Of a stretch of DNA of 64,000 nucleotides, positions 54,714 through 63,800 are shown piece after piece (within the stretch, counting starts at the first letter, position 1; each line of letters starts with the position of its first letter). Both the position numbers and the translations under genes were made by a program. The DNA is from Zooshikella harenae (GTDB lineage: Bacteria; Pseudomonadota; Gammaproteobacteria; Pseudomonadales; Zooshikellaceae), in NCBI RefSeq assembly GCF_018837975.1, contig NZ_JAGSOY010000003.1, positions 1 through 64,000 on the forward strand, written 5' to 3'. The notes under the pieces were generated by a model. That model made no database searches. It had not been told where the DNA came from and saw only the letters and a program-made list of their open reading frames with translations.

Positions 54714-55219
54714 TCAGTCAGCTTCAGCGCTGGGGTATTGTGGCTGGCTGGTTGCTGGTCATGATTGCAATTAATTGGAGTATTCTGCAAAAGGAGCAGG
54801 TACTTGCTTCTGGGCTGCAGGTTCGACTAGCGTTAGCACCTGTTGATCCACGCTCACTGATGCAGGGAGACTACATGCGCCTGCGATATGCATTACTCAG
54901 TGAAGTACCTACGAAGCAATTAGCACCAGAAGGGCAGTTGATTATTCGCCTGGATAAACAACATGTGGCGTCTTTTGTCGGTATATATCAGCCAGGGCAG
55001 TCTCTACAGCAAGGTGAGTTATTATTACACTATCGTCGTTATGGCCGACATGTAAAATTGGGGGCTGAAAGTTATTTGTTTGAGGAAGGTAAGGCAAGCT
55101 TACTCAGTGAGGCTGCATACGGTGAGTTGCGTGTAGCAAACGATGGTAAGAGTGTATTAGTGGGATTGCTTGATCAAAATTTTCACTATTTAGATAATTT
55201 ATTTAAAAACCAAGAGTAA
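54710..55219 (+). CDS. GDYXXLXY-domain protein
   Basis: This 169-residue protein has one N-terminal membrane helix (GIVAGWLLVMIAINWSIL) and then a beta-rich domain. The motif GDYMRLRY (at about residue 48) names the family. It is probably periplasmic and anchored, and is the partner of the DUF2157/DUF4401 membrane proteins. The ATGA overlap couples it to the gene before. The role is unknown. Confidence 0.92.
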   Translation: MISQLQRWGIVAGWLLVMIAINWSILQKEQVLASGLQVRLALAPVDPRSLMQGDYMRLRYALLSEVPTKQLAPEGQLIIRLDKQHVASFVGIYQPGQSLQQGELLLHYRRYGRHVKLGAESYLFEEGKASLLSEAAYGELRVANDGKSVLVGLLDQNFHYLDNLFKNQE

Positions 55220-55354
55220 ATACTTTCCTGTGAGCAAGATTAATACGTTCTTCATCTTTTATTTCTAAGTACGCAACGTCAATTTTATACCCTCATTTTT
55301 TATGATCACGATTACAGGTCAAAGAATGATACTGGCGTATTGTGGAGATAATGA

Positions 55355-56535
55355 ATGAAGGTGAGGATATTGGTTGGCACTCGAAAAGGTGCATTTATAT
55401 TAACATCAAATGAAGCCCGTAAACGCTGGGAGATTCAAGGCCCTTTGTTTGGTGGTTGGGAAATCTATCACTTAAAAGGTTCTTCAGTGGACCCCAATCG
55501 ACTCTATGCTTCACAAACCAGTAGTTGGTTTGGGCAAGTTATTCAACGCTCAAGTGATGGAGGAAAAACCTGGGAGCAGCCAGGTACACCACCTGGTGAG
55601 TCTAAAGCAACAGATGAAGGGATGCCAAAAGGCGAGAGTAATAAATTTGTTTATGACACCTCACTTGATACTGGCAAACCACTGACCACTCACCAGTGGT
55701 ATGATGGTACTCAGCATCCTTGGGAGTTTAAGCGTGTATGGCATTTAGAGCCTTCTCTCAATGATCCTGATACGATTTATGCAGGAGTAGAAGATGCGGC
55801 ATTATTTAAGTCGATTGATGGGGACAAACCTGGCAGGAGCTTGCAGGATTAAGAGCGTGTTCAGGGGCAGAATGGTCACCTGGGGCGGGTGGTATGTGTC
55901 TTCACACTATTTTACTGGACCCCAACAATAACAAACGGATTTTTGTGGCAATTTCTGCAGCAGGTGTATTTCGCACGGACGATGGCGGTCTTAGCTGGAA
56001 GCCTATAAATAAAGGACTTAAGTCAGAGTATATTCCTGATCCAGACGCTGAAGTAGGACATTGCGTTCATCGTATCGCCTGCCATCCTTCGCAAACTGAC
56101 GTATTATTTATGCAAAAACACTGGGATGTCATGCGTAGTGATAATGCCGGTGACTCTTGGTATGAGGTCAGTGGTGATTTACCCTCAGATTTTGGTTTTC
56201 CCATTGTGGTGCATACCCATGAACCCGAAACGATTTATGTCATTCCTATAAAAAGTGATTCAGAGCATTATCCCCCAGAAGGTAAGCTTCGGGTTTATAG
56301 AAGTCGTAGTGGCGGTAACCAGTGGGAAGCACTGACCAATGGTCTGCCACAGCAAAACTGTTATGTGAATGTATTGCGTGATGCGATGGCGGTAGACTCA
56401 CTTCAGCAGTGTGGTATCTATTTTGGTACGACGGGAGGACAAGTTTATGCTTCAGCAGATGCAGGTGATAGTTGGCAGCCTATTGTACGAGATTTGCCTG
56501 CAGTACTTTCAGTGGAAGTACAAACGATAGCATAA
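55355..56535 (+). pseudogene. BNR/sialidase-like repeat protein, split by a one-base frameshift
   Basis: The first frame (165 residues, 55355-55852) runs into a stop after [16 protein letters not shown]. The second (from about 55820, annotated ATG at 55894, to 56535) continues the same beta-propeller. In the GGGG run at 55820-55823 one extra G would restore [16 protein letters not shown]...[12 protein letters not shown] and give one protein of 393 residues. BNR Asp boxes ([40 protein letters not shown]) are intact. This could be a sequencing error, a phase-variable run or a true break. GGAG precedes the ATG. A MoaD-like gene follows. Confidence 0.85.
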
Positions 56536-56565
56536 AAAAACAAAGTATTAGTGAGATACTATTTT

Positions 56566-56868
56566 ATGGCGAAAGTCTGTGTAGCATTACCTCATCATTT
56601 ACAGCTATTAGCGCACTGTGATGCCAAAGTATATCTGGATATTGAGGGAGAGGTTACTCAGCATACTATTTTAAGCGCTTTAGAAAAAAATTATCCTATG
56701 TTGAGTGGTACAATCCGAGATCATGTGACACTACAACGAAGGCCGCGTATTCGTTTTTTTGCTTGTGGTATGGATATATCGCATCAACCACCAGACAAGC
56801 CACTTCCTGATGCAATCATGCAGGGTGAAGAACCTTTTTTAATTATAGGGGCTATTGCTGGCGGTTAA
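56566..56868 (+). CDS. MoaD/ThiS-family protein
   Basis: This ubiquitin-fold protein of about 100 residues ends in IIGAIAGG, the Gly-Gly tail used by MoaD/ThiS proteins for activation and sulfur transfer. 'VALPHHLQLLAHCDAKVYLDIEGEVTQHTILSALEKNYPML' resembles the fold. The start may be the ATG at 56566 or at 56551. It lies 30 bases after the BNR gene, a pairing seen in other bacteria. It is not with molybdenum-cofactor genes, so its partner is unknown. Confidence 0.85.
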   Translation: MAKVCVALPHHLQLLAHCDAKVYLDIEGEVTQHTILSALEKNYPMLSGTIRDHVTLQRRPRIRFFACGMDISHQPPDKPLPDAIMQGEEPFLIIGAIAGG

Positions 56869-56901
56869 TTTATACGCTTTGCTAAGGGGGAAGTCATTAA
56901 A

Positions 56902-57399
56902 TTAAATGGCGATATCAGGTAACCACATTGTCTGATTTTCAAGATTTTTTAATAAATTGGGTAGTGCAGCTCCTGAAAAAGCAATGGTTATTTCGGGCTT
57001 ACCTGGTGTATACATAATGTCTTGAAATGTTGTAAGTAAAGGATCAACAATCAAGGGAATTTCACTGGGTAAACCAAAAGGACATAATGCCCCAGGAACA
57101 CAGCCAGTGACTTCTGTCATTTCTGTATCACTACCAATGGCGGGGCGCTTGCCAATGACATGCTTAATGAGTTTGGCATCGAGTCGTTGGTCTCTATGCG
57201 TTAAAAAAACACAATAACTACCACCTTTTAGTTTAAGAAATAAACTTTTCGTTGGTGCTGCGGTCCAGCCAAGTGCTTCTCCAATACGGGCATCTGTTTC
57301 AAAATCTAAAATAGGCTCATGCTCCCATTGTTCAAACGGGATTTCTGTTTTATTGAGCAAGGTAAGATTGTATAGATAAATTTGTTCTAGCGACAACAC
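56902..57399 (-). CDS. YbaK/EbsC-type aminoacyl-tRNA deacylase (ProX-like)
   Basis: This 165-residue protein probably hydrolyses mischarged tRNA (Ala- or Cys-tRNA-Pro type). It has 'TKSLFLKLKGGSYCVFLTHRDQRLD' with the conserved Lys, and 'MTEVTGCVPGALCPFGL', the family motif. The GTG start is supported by AGGAG eight bases upstream. It is convergent with the MoaD-like gene. Confidence 0.9.
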   Translation of the reverse strand: MLSLEQIYLYNLTLLNKTEIPFEQWEHEPILDFETDARIGEALGWTAAPTKSLFLKLKGGSYCVFLTHRDQRLDAKLIKHVIGKRPAIGSDTEMTEVTGCVPGALCPFGLPSEIPLIVDPLLTTFQDIMYTPGKPEITIAFSGAALPNLLKNLENQTMWLPDIAI

Positions 57400-57530
57400 T
57401 GTTTTGACTCCTTTATTTCTTACTTTATCATTGAGTAGCTAACAGTTTTTTGAAACGTAAGAAGGTGATCATATCAGATTAATTAACGTTAAGCTTTAAA
57501 GTGAGAGCAGATTTCTCAAGCACCTTTGTT

Positions 57531-57650
57531 CAACGTTTGCATAATGCCTTTCGAACATGTCGTGAATCCTTCCTAGTGGTAAACGATTCGACGAGCATTA
57601 TTCAGCCGTTGTCTACCACGGCCGTACATCGAAATACCACAGGTATTCAT
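57531..57650 (-). pseudogene. Decayed relative of the 82-residue small gene
   Basis: On the minus strand from 57650 the reading is MNTCGISMYGRGRQRLNNAR, close to the gene at 49159-49407, but a stop follows after a few more codons. The remaining match (GIMQTLN) is out of register. It is a remnant of the duplicated segment. Confidence 0.65.
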
Positions 57651-57680
57651 TTAATGATGATTGAGGTATAGCAAATAAAA
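57534..57680. repeat. Duplicated 150-base segment, copy 2
   Basis: This aligns with 49273-49430, with several base changes and about ten bases missing near 57575. It has no gene in it now. Confidence 0.75.
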
Positions 57681-57972
57681 TTGTAATGCCTCGTATTGAA
57701 CTGTTAATTTGATATAACACATCGTTACAAAATAGTGTTGCTGGTTTATTTGTTGTGTTTTTTGTGAAAATAAGAAATTTTTTGTTGAAAGTGGATGGGT
57801 ATTAAACGCAGCTAACACTTAATCACAGATTAAATCTGTAAAGCAGTGTTATGATTGATAAGCTTTTAATCTGCAGCTGTCGTACAGTAAATAACAGTAT
57901 AACGCTGACAACAAACCCCTAGGGGTATAAAATTGATTCGTGAAGGATATAATCCTTTTTAGAGTGTATTTT

Positions 57973-59037
57973 ATGTTAGAAAATCAATCTTCACACCCGC
58001 AAGAAAAAAATCAACCTGGTAAACAGGGTAAAGTACCTATAACCGAATATGCAATTGAAAAACTGAATTTAGGTAAAAATATACCCTCAAATTTGTAAGA
58101 AAACTTTTTAGAGGAACGACTTGTTATTATCTGTAATAAGTGTGAAGTTGAATTTACAACAGAAGTAGATACTACTTCGCAAAACTGTCCATTTTGCGAT
58201 AATAATATTGAGAGTGTAGCTCATTCTAGGAAACTCATTAAACCAGGTTCATTGCTGCCTTTTAAAATTAGTAATGAAACGGCGAAAAAAAGATATATCG
58301 CTTGGCTAAAAGGCTTATGGCTTGCGCCTAGTTTATTAAAAAGAAAAGCGAAACTCGAAATGCCGATAGCGGCCGTTTATATTCCTTATTGGACGTATGA
58401 TGCTGAAACGGTAACGAATTACAAGGGGCAACGTGGAAAGTATTATTATACTACTTCAAGACATACAAGAACGAATTCAGATGGTAAACGAGAAACATAT
58501 ACTAAAAGACACCAACACACACGTTGGCATCCAGCTTCAGGAAAGATAGCTAACAGTTTTGATGATGTCTTGGTTTTGGCCAGTAATTCATTACCACGAA
58601 AAATTGCTGATGAATTGGAACCCTGGGATTTAGAAAATTTGGTGCCTTATCAAGAAGAGTACTTATTAGGGGTGAAAGCGCAGAGTTATCAATATGATTT
58701 AAAGGAAGGTTTTAAATGGGCGAAAATGAAAATAAAAGAAGAACTACGCACCAAGATAGAAGAGGATATGGGGGGAGATACGCAACGTATAGTCTATATA
58801 AATACAGAGTATAGTAATATTTACTTTAAACATCTTTTATTACCGATTTGGCTAAGTAGTTATCGATATAAAGATAAGGTTTATCGCTTTTTAATTAATG
58901 CGCGTACGGGTGAGGTGCAGGGCGAGCGGCCTTATAGCAAAGTTAAAATAGTACTACTTCAGATACTGGGTGGAGTGTGTGTTACTGGTGGATTTATCGT
59001 GTTTGAGCACTTTAAACGAAAATTTGGACTCGATTAA
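57973..59037 (+). pseudogene. Zinc-ribbon protein (TFIIB/PriA-like family), interrupted by an in-frame stop
   Basis: Frame 1 from ATG 57973 reads 41 residues (MLENQSSHPQEKNQ...IPSNL), then TAA at 58096-58098. The same frame continues as ENFLEERLVIICNKC, CPFCDNN and KPGSLLPFKI into the long 261-codon frame to 59037. The two CxxC pairs form a zinc ribbon. The rest has 'PIAAVYIPYWTYDAETVTNYKGQRGKYYY' and ends in a membrane helix (VVLLQILGGVCVTGGFIVFEHF). The family is annotated elsewhere as a zinc-ribbon/helicase-like membrane protein. No in-frame restart with a ribosome site is seen, so one nonsense change probably broke it. Confidence 0.8.
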
Positions 59038-59219
59038 CGCCCAAATATCCCGCCTTATGGGTATAAATGATGAGAGCTGGTTAAAAATTTCTAAACGCAT
59101 GGTTTGTTATTATATCCACAATTATATATTCGCTTAAGTGTATCTACTTACATCCGCTTAAAGTCAGCCCCGTAGACCTTTTTTGGCGATTAAACAGTGA
59201 AGTTTAAGGATATTAAAAC

Positions 59220-60839
59220 ATGCGTTTTAAACCGCTTGACATACGCCCCTTTGGGGAGCGATTAAAGGAAGACCCTGACTACGACATTACCCAGGACCGC
59301 TACTGGGAAGCCGATCAAACCATGTCGATCTATGGTGATCCTGAACTGGGTACCTCTGTTTGGGATGATGTACGTAGTATGGAAGTCAAGGACTTGGGTG
59401 TTCCACTGTTACCTTATGTGATACGTGAAAAAACACCACCTATTTTGGATCGTGTGGTGCCTCCCGTACCTGAGCCAGATACCTCACCTGATTTAAGCTA
59501 TAAAATTGTGGTGGAGGTCGCAGGAATAAAACATAATGGTAGTCAACGGTTGTATTTAGATGCAGATCGGCAGAATGAGTTGAGTGTTGATTTAAAAGCC
59601 GCAGAAACTTGCCGTAAAGAGGGTGAGCAATATCGTAGCCTGGTAGCATTCAATAATATCCCCAATATTTCGAGAACCATGGGCATCCGTATTGCTATGC
59701 ATGGCCGTGGGGAACCGCCTTTATTATTGCCCCTAGGGCAAATTCAGCCAGTGTCTGATACGACAGAAAAAACACCTTGGGATAATATTATTATTCCGGT
59801 TAAACCACTGGGCTATATTACTGAGAAAAAAACTCGCCCTGAGTCTGATGTTTTACAAGAAGGGGGTTGGGTTTATGTATTTTGGAAAAATAAGTTATGG
59901 CGCGAGTTACAGGTAGGAAAAAACCAAACATATCGTGACACGCGTCTCGATTTTTATCGAAGAACACGTAATAGTCGTTTGGCGCCTTCTTCATCATCTG
60001 AGCGTGAACCATTAGGAACGGAATACGACACCATTTGGTTACCCTTTAAGATTAATGGTGAAGTACAGCAAGGGAATAATGGCATTAAAATGCTGTTTAG
60101 TAAGCGGCAACTTTCATGGACTCAAATTGACAAGCTTGAGGGTAATAGCACAGAGCTGGATAAGCAGGCAACCACGGTAGATGCTGTTGCGGTTTATGAT
60201 AGTTTGAAAGGGTTTGATTTGGATGATGGTCCTGTTGGCCCTATTGCGCCCGCATTGCTTGATCAAAATACGGACGTTGCACCGCCCCCTCAAAACCCTC
60301 GTGTATCATCAGCAGCACAGTATCTGGATCGTAATCGCCAGCATAAGATCCCAGTCGTTTACCTGGATAATGTGCCTTATGTCTATTTAAAACTGCAGTT
60401 GCTGGATGATGATGGTGAGCTCCTGATGAATATGTCTTATACCATCAAGCTGGAATCCAGTTTTTTATTCGACCAGCAAAACGTTAAGTACCTTAAAAAT
60501 GCACCAGCACTTAGACAATGGGAATCATCAGGCAATACCGATGCTGAGGGCATATTAGAAGTCAAAGTACCTGCTATTGCTAAGTTTGCAGTGATTTATT
60601 ACACACCAGAAGGTGAATCTGAGCCACTTTCAAGTCTGATAAAAATTGGAGTACTAGCGCCAGAAGACACTATAGAAGGTCAAAAGGGTGCATTAAATAA
60701 TTTAAGCATTCACTCTGGTTTTATTGATCAACAAGTCGATGAATGTTATCAGGCCGCAGTAGATGACTTTAAAGCTGCAACAGGGGCTTCAGATCAAGAA
60801 TGGCTGCAAAAAATTACTGATAAAAAACAGTACTGTTAA
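59220..60839 (+). CDS. Putative type VI secretion-type cargo/adaptor protein, unrecognised family
   Basis: This 539-residue soluble protein has a mosaic of parts seen in T6SS-linked proteins. Residues 215-232 (GGWVYVFWKNKLWRELQV) with 'FSKRQLSWTQIDKLE' at about 293-307 resemble a domain found in large T6SS-associated proteins. About 375-460 form an Ig-like or peptide-carrier strand set (VPYVYLKLQLLDDDGELL, TDAEGILEVKVP). The last 60 residues (IEGQKGALNNLSIHSGFIDQ..) resemble a degenerate peptidoglycan-binding domain. There is no signal peptide. AAGG lies ten bases before the ATG. It is 29 bases upstream of the next large gene, so they are co-transcribed. The function is inference. Confidence 0.7.
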   Translation: MRFKPLDIRPFGERLKEDPDYDITQDRYWEADQTMSIYGDPELGTSVWDDVRSMEVKDLGVPLLPYVIREKTPPILDRVVPPVPEPDTSPDLSYKIVVEVAGIKHNGSQRLYLDADRQNELSVDLKAAETCRKEGEQYRSLVAFNNIPNISRTMGIRIAMHGRGEPPLLLPLGQIQPVSDTTEKTPWDNIIIPVKPLGYITEKKTRPESDVLQEGGWVYVFWKNKLWRELQVGKNQTYRDTRLDFYRRTRNSRLAPSSSSEREPLGTEYDTIWLPFKINGEVQQGNNGIKMLFSKRQLSWTQIDKLEGNSTELDKQATTVDAVAVYDSLKGFDLDDGPVGPIAPALLDQNTDVAPPPQNPRVSSAAQYLDRNRQHKIPVVYLDNVPYVYLKLQLLDDDGELLMNMSYTIKLESSFLFDQQNVKYLKNAPALRQWESSGNTDAEGILEVKVPAIAKFAVIYYTPEGESEPLSSLIKIGVLAPEDTIEGQKGALNNLSIHSGFIDQQVDECYQAAVDDFKAATGASDQEWLQKITDKKQYC

Positions 60840-60868
60840 CGCTTGGTAGTAGAAAGGAATAGGAAGTA

Positions 60869-63800
60869 ATGGATAAGCAGCAAATTTATGCGCAACATGC
60901 TAATAATCTTGATAAAGAGCAAATACAATTACTGAAGGAAAAAGATGAGCTAGATGCGAAAATTGCTGATCTTGAAGTGCTTGCGGATGAAAATGGTTTA
61001 CCCAATCCTGGGCGCTTGGAACGTTTAAAACAACAAAGGGCCGTTATCATTAAACGCCTTGAACAGGAAGGTATTGAACAAAAACAGCTTTATCATGATT
61101 ATAAAGTTGAGCTGAAGAAGCTTGATCAGCAAGCAAAAAGTAAATTGGAAAAAATTGTGGCCTATTTTGAGAATAAGCCAGATTACACACACCAACAGGT
61201 AGAATCCTTTGTTCAGCGGCACCGTGAATTAAAAAAAGAAGATGTCGTCAATGCACTGCAAGCATTTCGGATAAAATCCGGTTGTTTTGATCAACTACAG
61301 TTGTTGTTAAAACATAAAATTGAAGAAGCAAAAAGAATAAAAGCAGGAGCGTCAGCTCATTCAACAGCTATTATTTCCCGTCGTCATAGTTATGCAGAGC
61401 TGCTTAAAGAAATAGAAAGCGTTAGCCAGCGAATGGATGAGTTCCAACAACAAAATATTGAAAGCTATAGAATTGTGAATAGTTTTTATAAGGAACTTAA
61501 TCTGGCAAGGGATTGTAGTGCTTGTAAAATAACAGATCAGGATATTGCCATTTATCAGCGGTTACAGTCTCTGCAGACTCATGATCAAGACTATCCTCAT
61601 GATGATGAGACTAAAGTCACTAAAGTATTGATGCGTAATAAAGGCTGTGGTATTCGTTTTGTCTATGCGGATAAACCCTCTGAGCCAGTCCGTTATGGAA
61701 CATTAATTCACTGGTTATATGATCTCCGTGATGACGCAAAACTGGCTGGAGCCAGTAATTCGAACACTATGGCGGGATATACATCACTTCAAGTTTGTCG
61801 AACGGATCATGGTGGTTATGTTCGAGGTGGTGAGTCATCCATCATCGGTGATCGGCAGTATTATGTAGATCTGGAAAAACAACAGTTAAGTGTAAAGCCC
61901 CGTTTGGATCATGACTTTTTGAGCAAAGTAGACACTATGGCTCGGGAAGCGCCTAATATTAGCCAGGCCTATTGGAAAGCAATGGCTAAAAAAGATCCTG
62001 ATAGTTCACAGGACTTTAACAGTTCCAGTCCTGTATTTCGGCCAGCTAAACCCGGTCTTCAGCCATTAACGTTAAGTATTGAAAATCAAATAATGGCTGA
62101 CATCATTAGTTATGGACTTGGTGCTAATAATTTATCCAAAACGCTGGATCAATTCTCTGAAGTCGCTAATGTCAGTGAGGAAGATAAGCATACAAAAACA
62201 GAAATAAAACAGTATTCAGAAACATTTCGGCGAAATAGAACCTATGGCTTTTTGTGTTACCCGGTTGATCGTGGGCCTCTTGTGACTAAACCCGTTAATG
62301 AGTTAACGGACATGGTGACCCCAGAACACACCGGTTTAAGGGTTGAAAATATTGCTTGGAAAGGCAAGCCAGAGTCACTGATCAGTGATAAACAAAAAGT
62401 CACTAAAGGTGATGATGGTTACCCTATTGTTACGATTAAAATCCATTGTACGTTACCCGAGTGGGATCGACGTATTTGTCTGGCTATAGATGAATTAGCG
62501 GAGCTTCAAAAGCAGCAGCAAGAAATTTTACAACCCTACTTAGCACAACAGGGTAACCTGATAAAAATGGTTGAGCTGAGTAAAATGCACTATATTTTTA
62601 GGAATCAAACCACTCCTGAAAGTGATGCACATTTAGTTAAAACTCACCAGGCAATATCAGAATTAGCCAAATTCACCAAAAAGCAAATAGACTTTTTGGG
62701 AGTAGAAACGAATATTTCATCGAAATTAGAAAAAATAAACCGCGCGATTCGCGCCAAAGCAGAATATTTATATGAATTATTGTGTTCTGTCGCATTTCAG
62801 GCTGAATTGAAAAGCTATTTGGATGAAATAGAATGCCAAATGAATAAAGCCTGTGGACCCTATATGGAGTCTGAGCCATTTTGGATTCATATTTTCGATA
62901 CTATTGCCAAAGCCTATGGTGTCCTGGCTGCCACGCATATTGGTGATACTATTGGTGAAAAGGAAATACCTATTATATTAAATGGGATTGCTGGGCATAG
63001 TTTATCGGAGCCTCTGCTTGAGGAGCAACATTATAAAAGACCGTATGATACGTATAAAGAACAATTAGACCATTACGACTATCGTGGAAAAAAATATAAA
63101 TCAGGTATTACTCCATATGATAAAAGGGTCATAAAAGCACAGAGTAAGGATGGTAAATCCTGGCGTGATAGTTTTGAAAGTGCACAGGAAGCTCAGGCAG
63201 GGCAAATTGGCCCTTTATCAACCATGTTAAACTATGAAGCCATTTGGGATATTAAGAATTATTATCAGGAAAATTTAAAATCAACGCTCAATACGTATGT
63301 GAATAATATCCCTGGTCCTCCTCCTGTGCTCATGGTAGTGCTGGATACTTATGCCTATTTTGTCGGTAAACGGCTGAAAAAAATCAGCAATAAATCCAAC
63401 AATTTTCATATTCGTGCGTTAATTTCAGTCATGAATCTGGCAGGTATTTTTAAAACCCAGGAAGGTAAAATTAATACTAGGCGAGTTCAGGCTATTCATT
63501 TGACTATGTTTATGCGTCAACGTAAACATGGTGAACAGGCTGTGATGAGTGCGCTATTTGGTAAAACAGAAGGAAGTTTTTCAAGTAATCTCTCGGATAA
63601 TATCCAAGCATCAATACATGGTAAAATTTATAGGGGGACTTTAACATTTCTTAACCTTGCTATTGCAATAGAAGATTTTACTAACCTGGCATGTTCAGAC
63701 GCATACGAGGAATATAAAAAGAAAGGCAATGAAGCAGAGTTTTGGTATGACTTTGCGATGAAAAGCATGTCCGTAGTGGATGCAACCGGTAAAGCCGTAA

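Larger units (their letters stand above)
57400..57972. other. Intergenic region with decayed repeat and palindromes
   Basis: This gap of 573 bases holds a decayed copy of the 150-base duplicated segment (57534-57680), the palindrome ACCCCTAGGGGT (57915-57926) and a short hairpin AAGGAT-ATA-ATCCTT with a T-run (57943-57960) just before the zinc-ribbon gene. No intact gene is seen. Confidence 0.6.
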
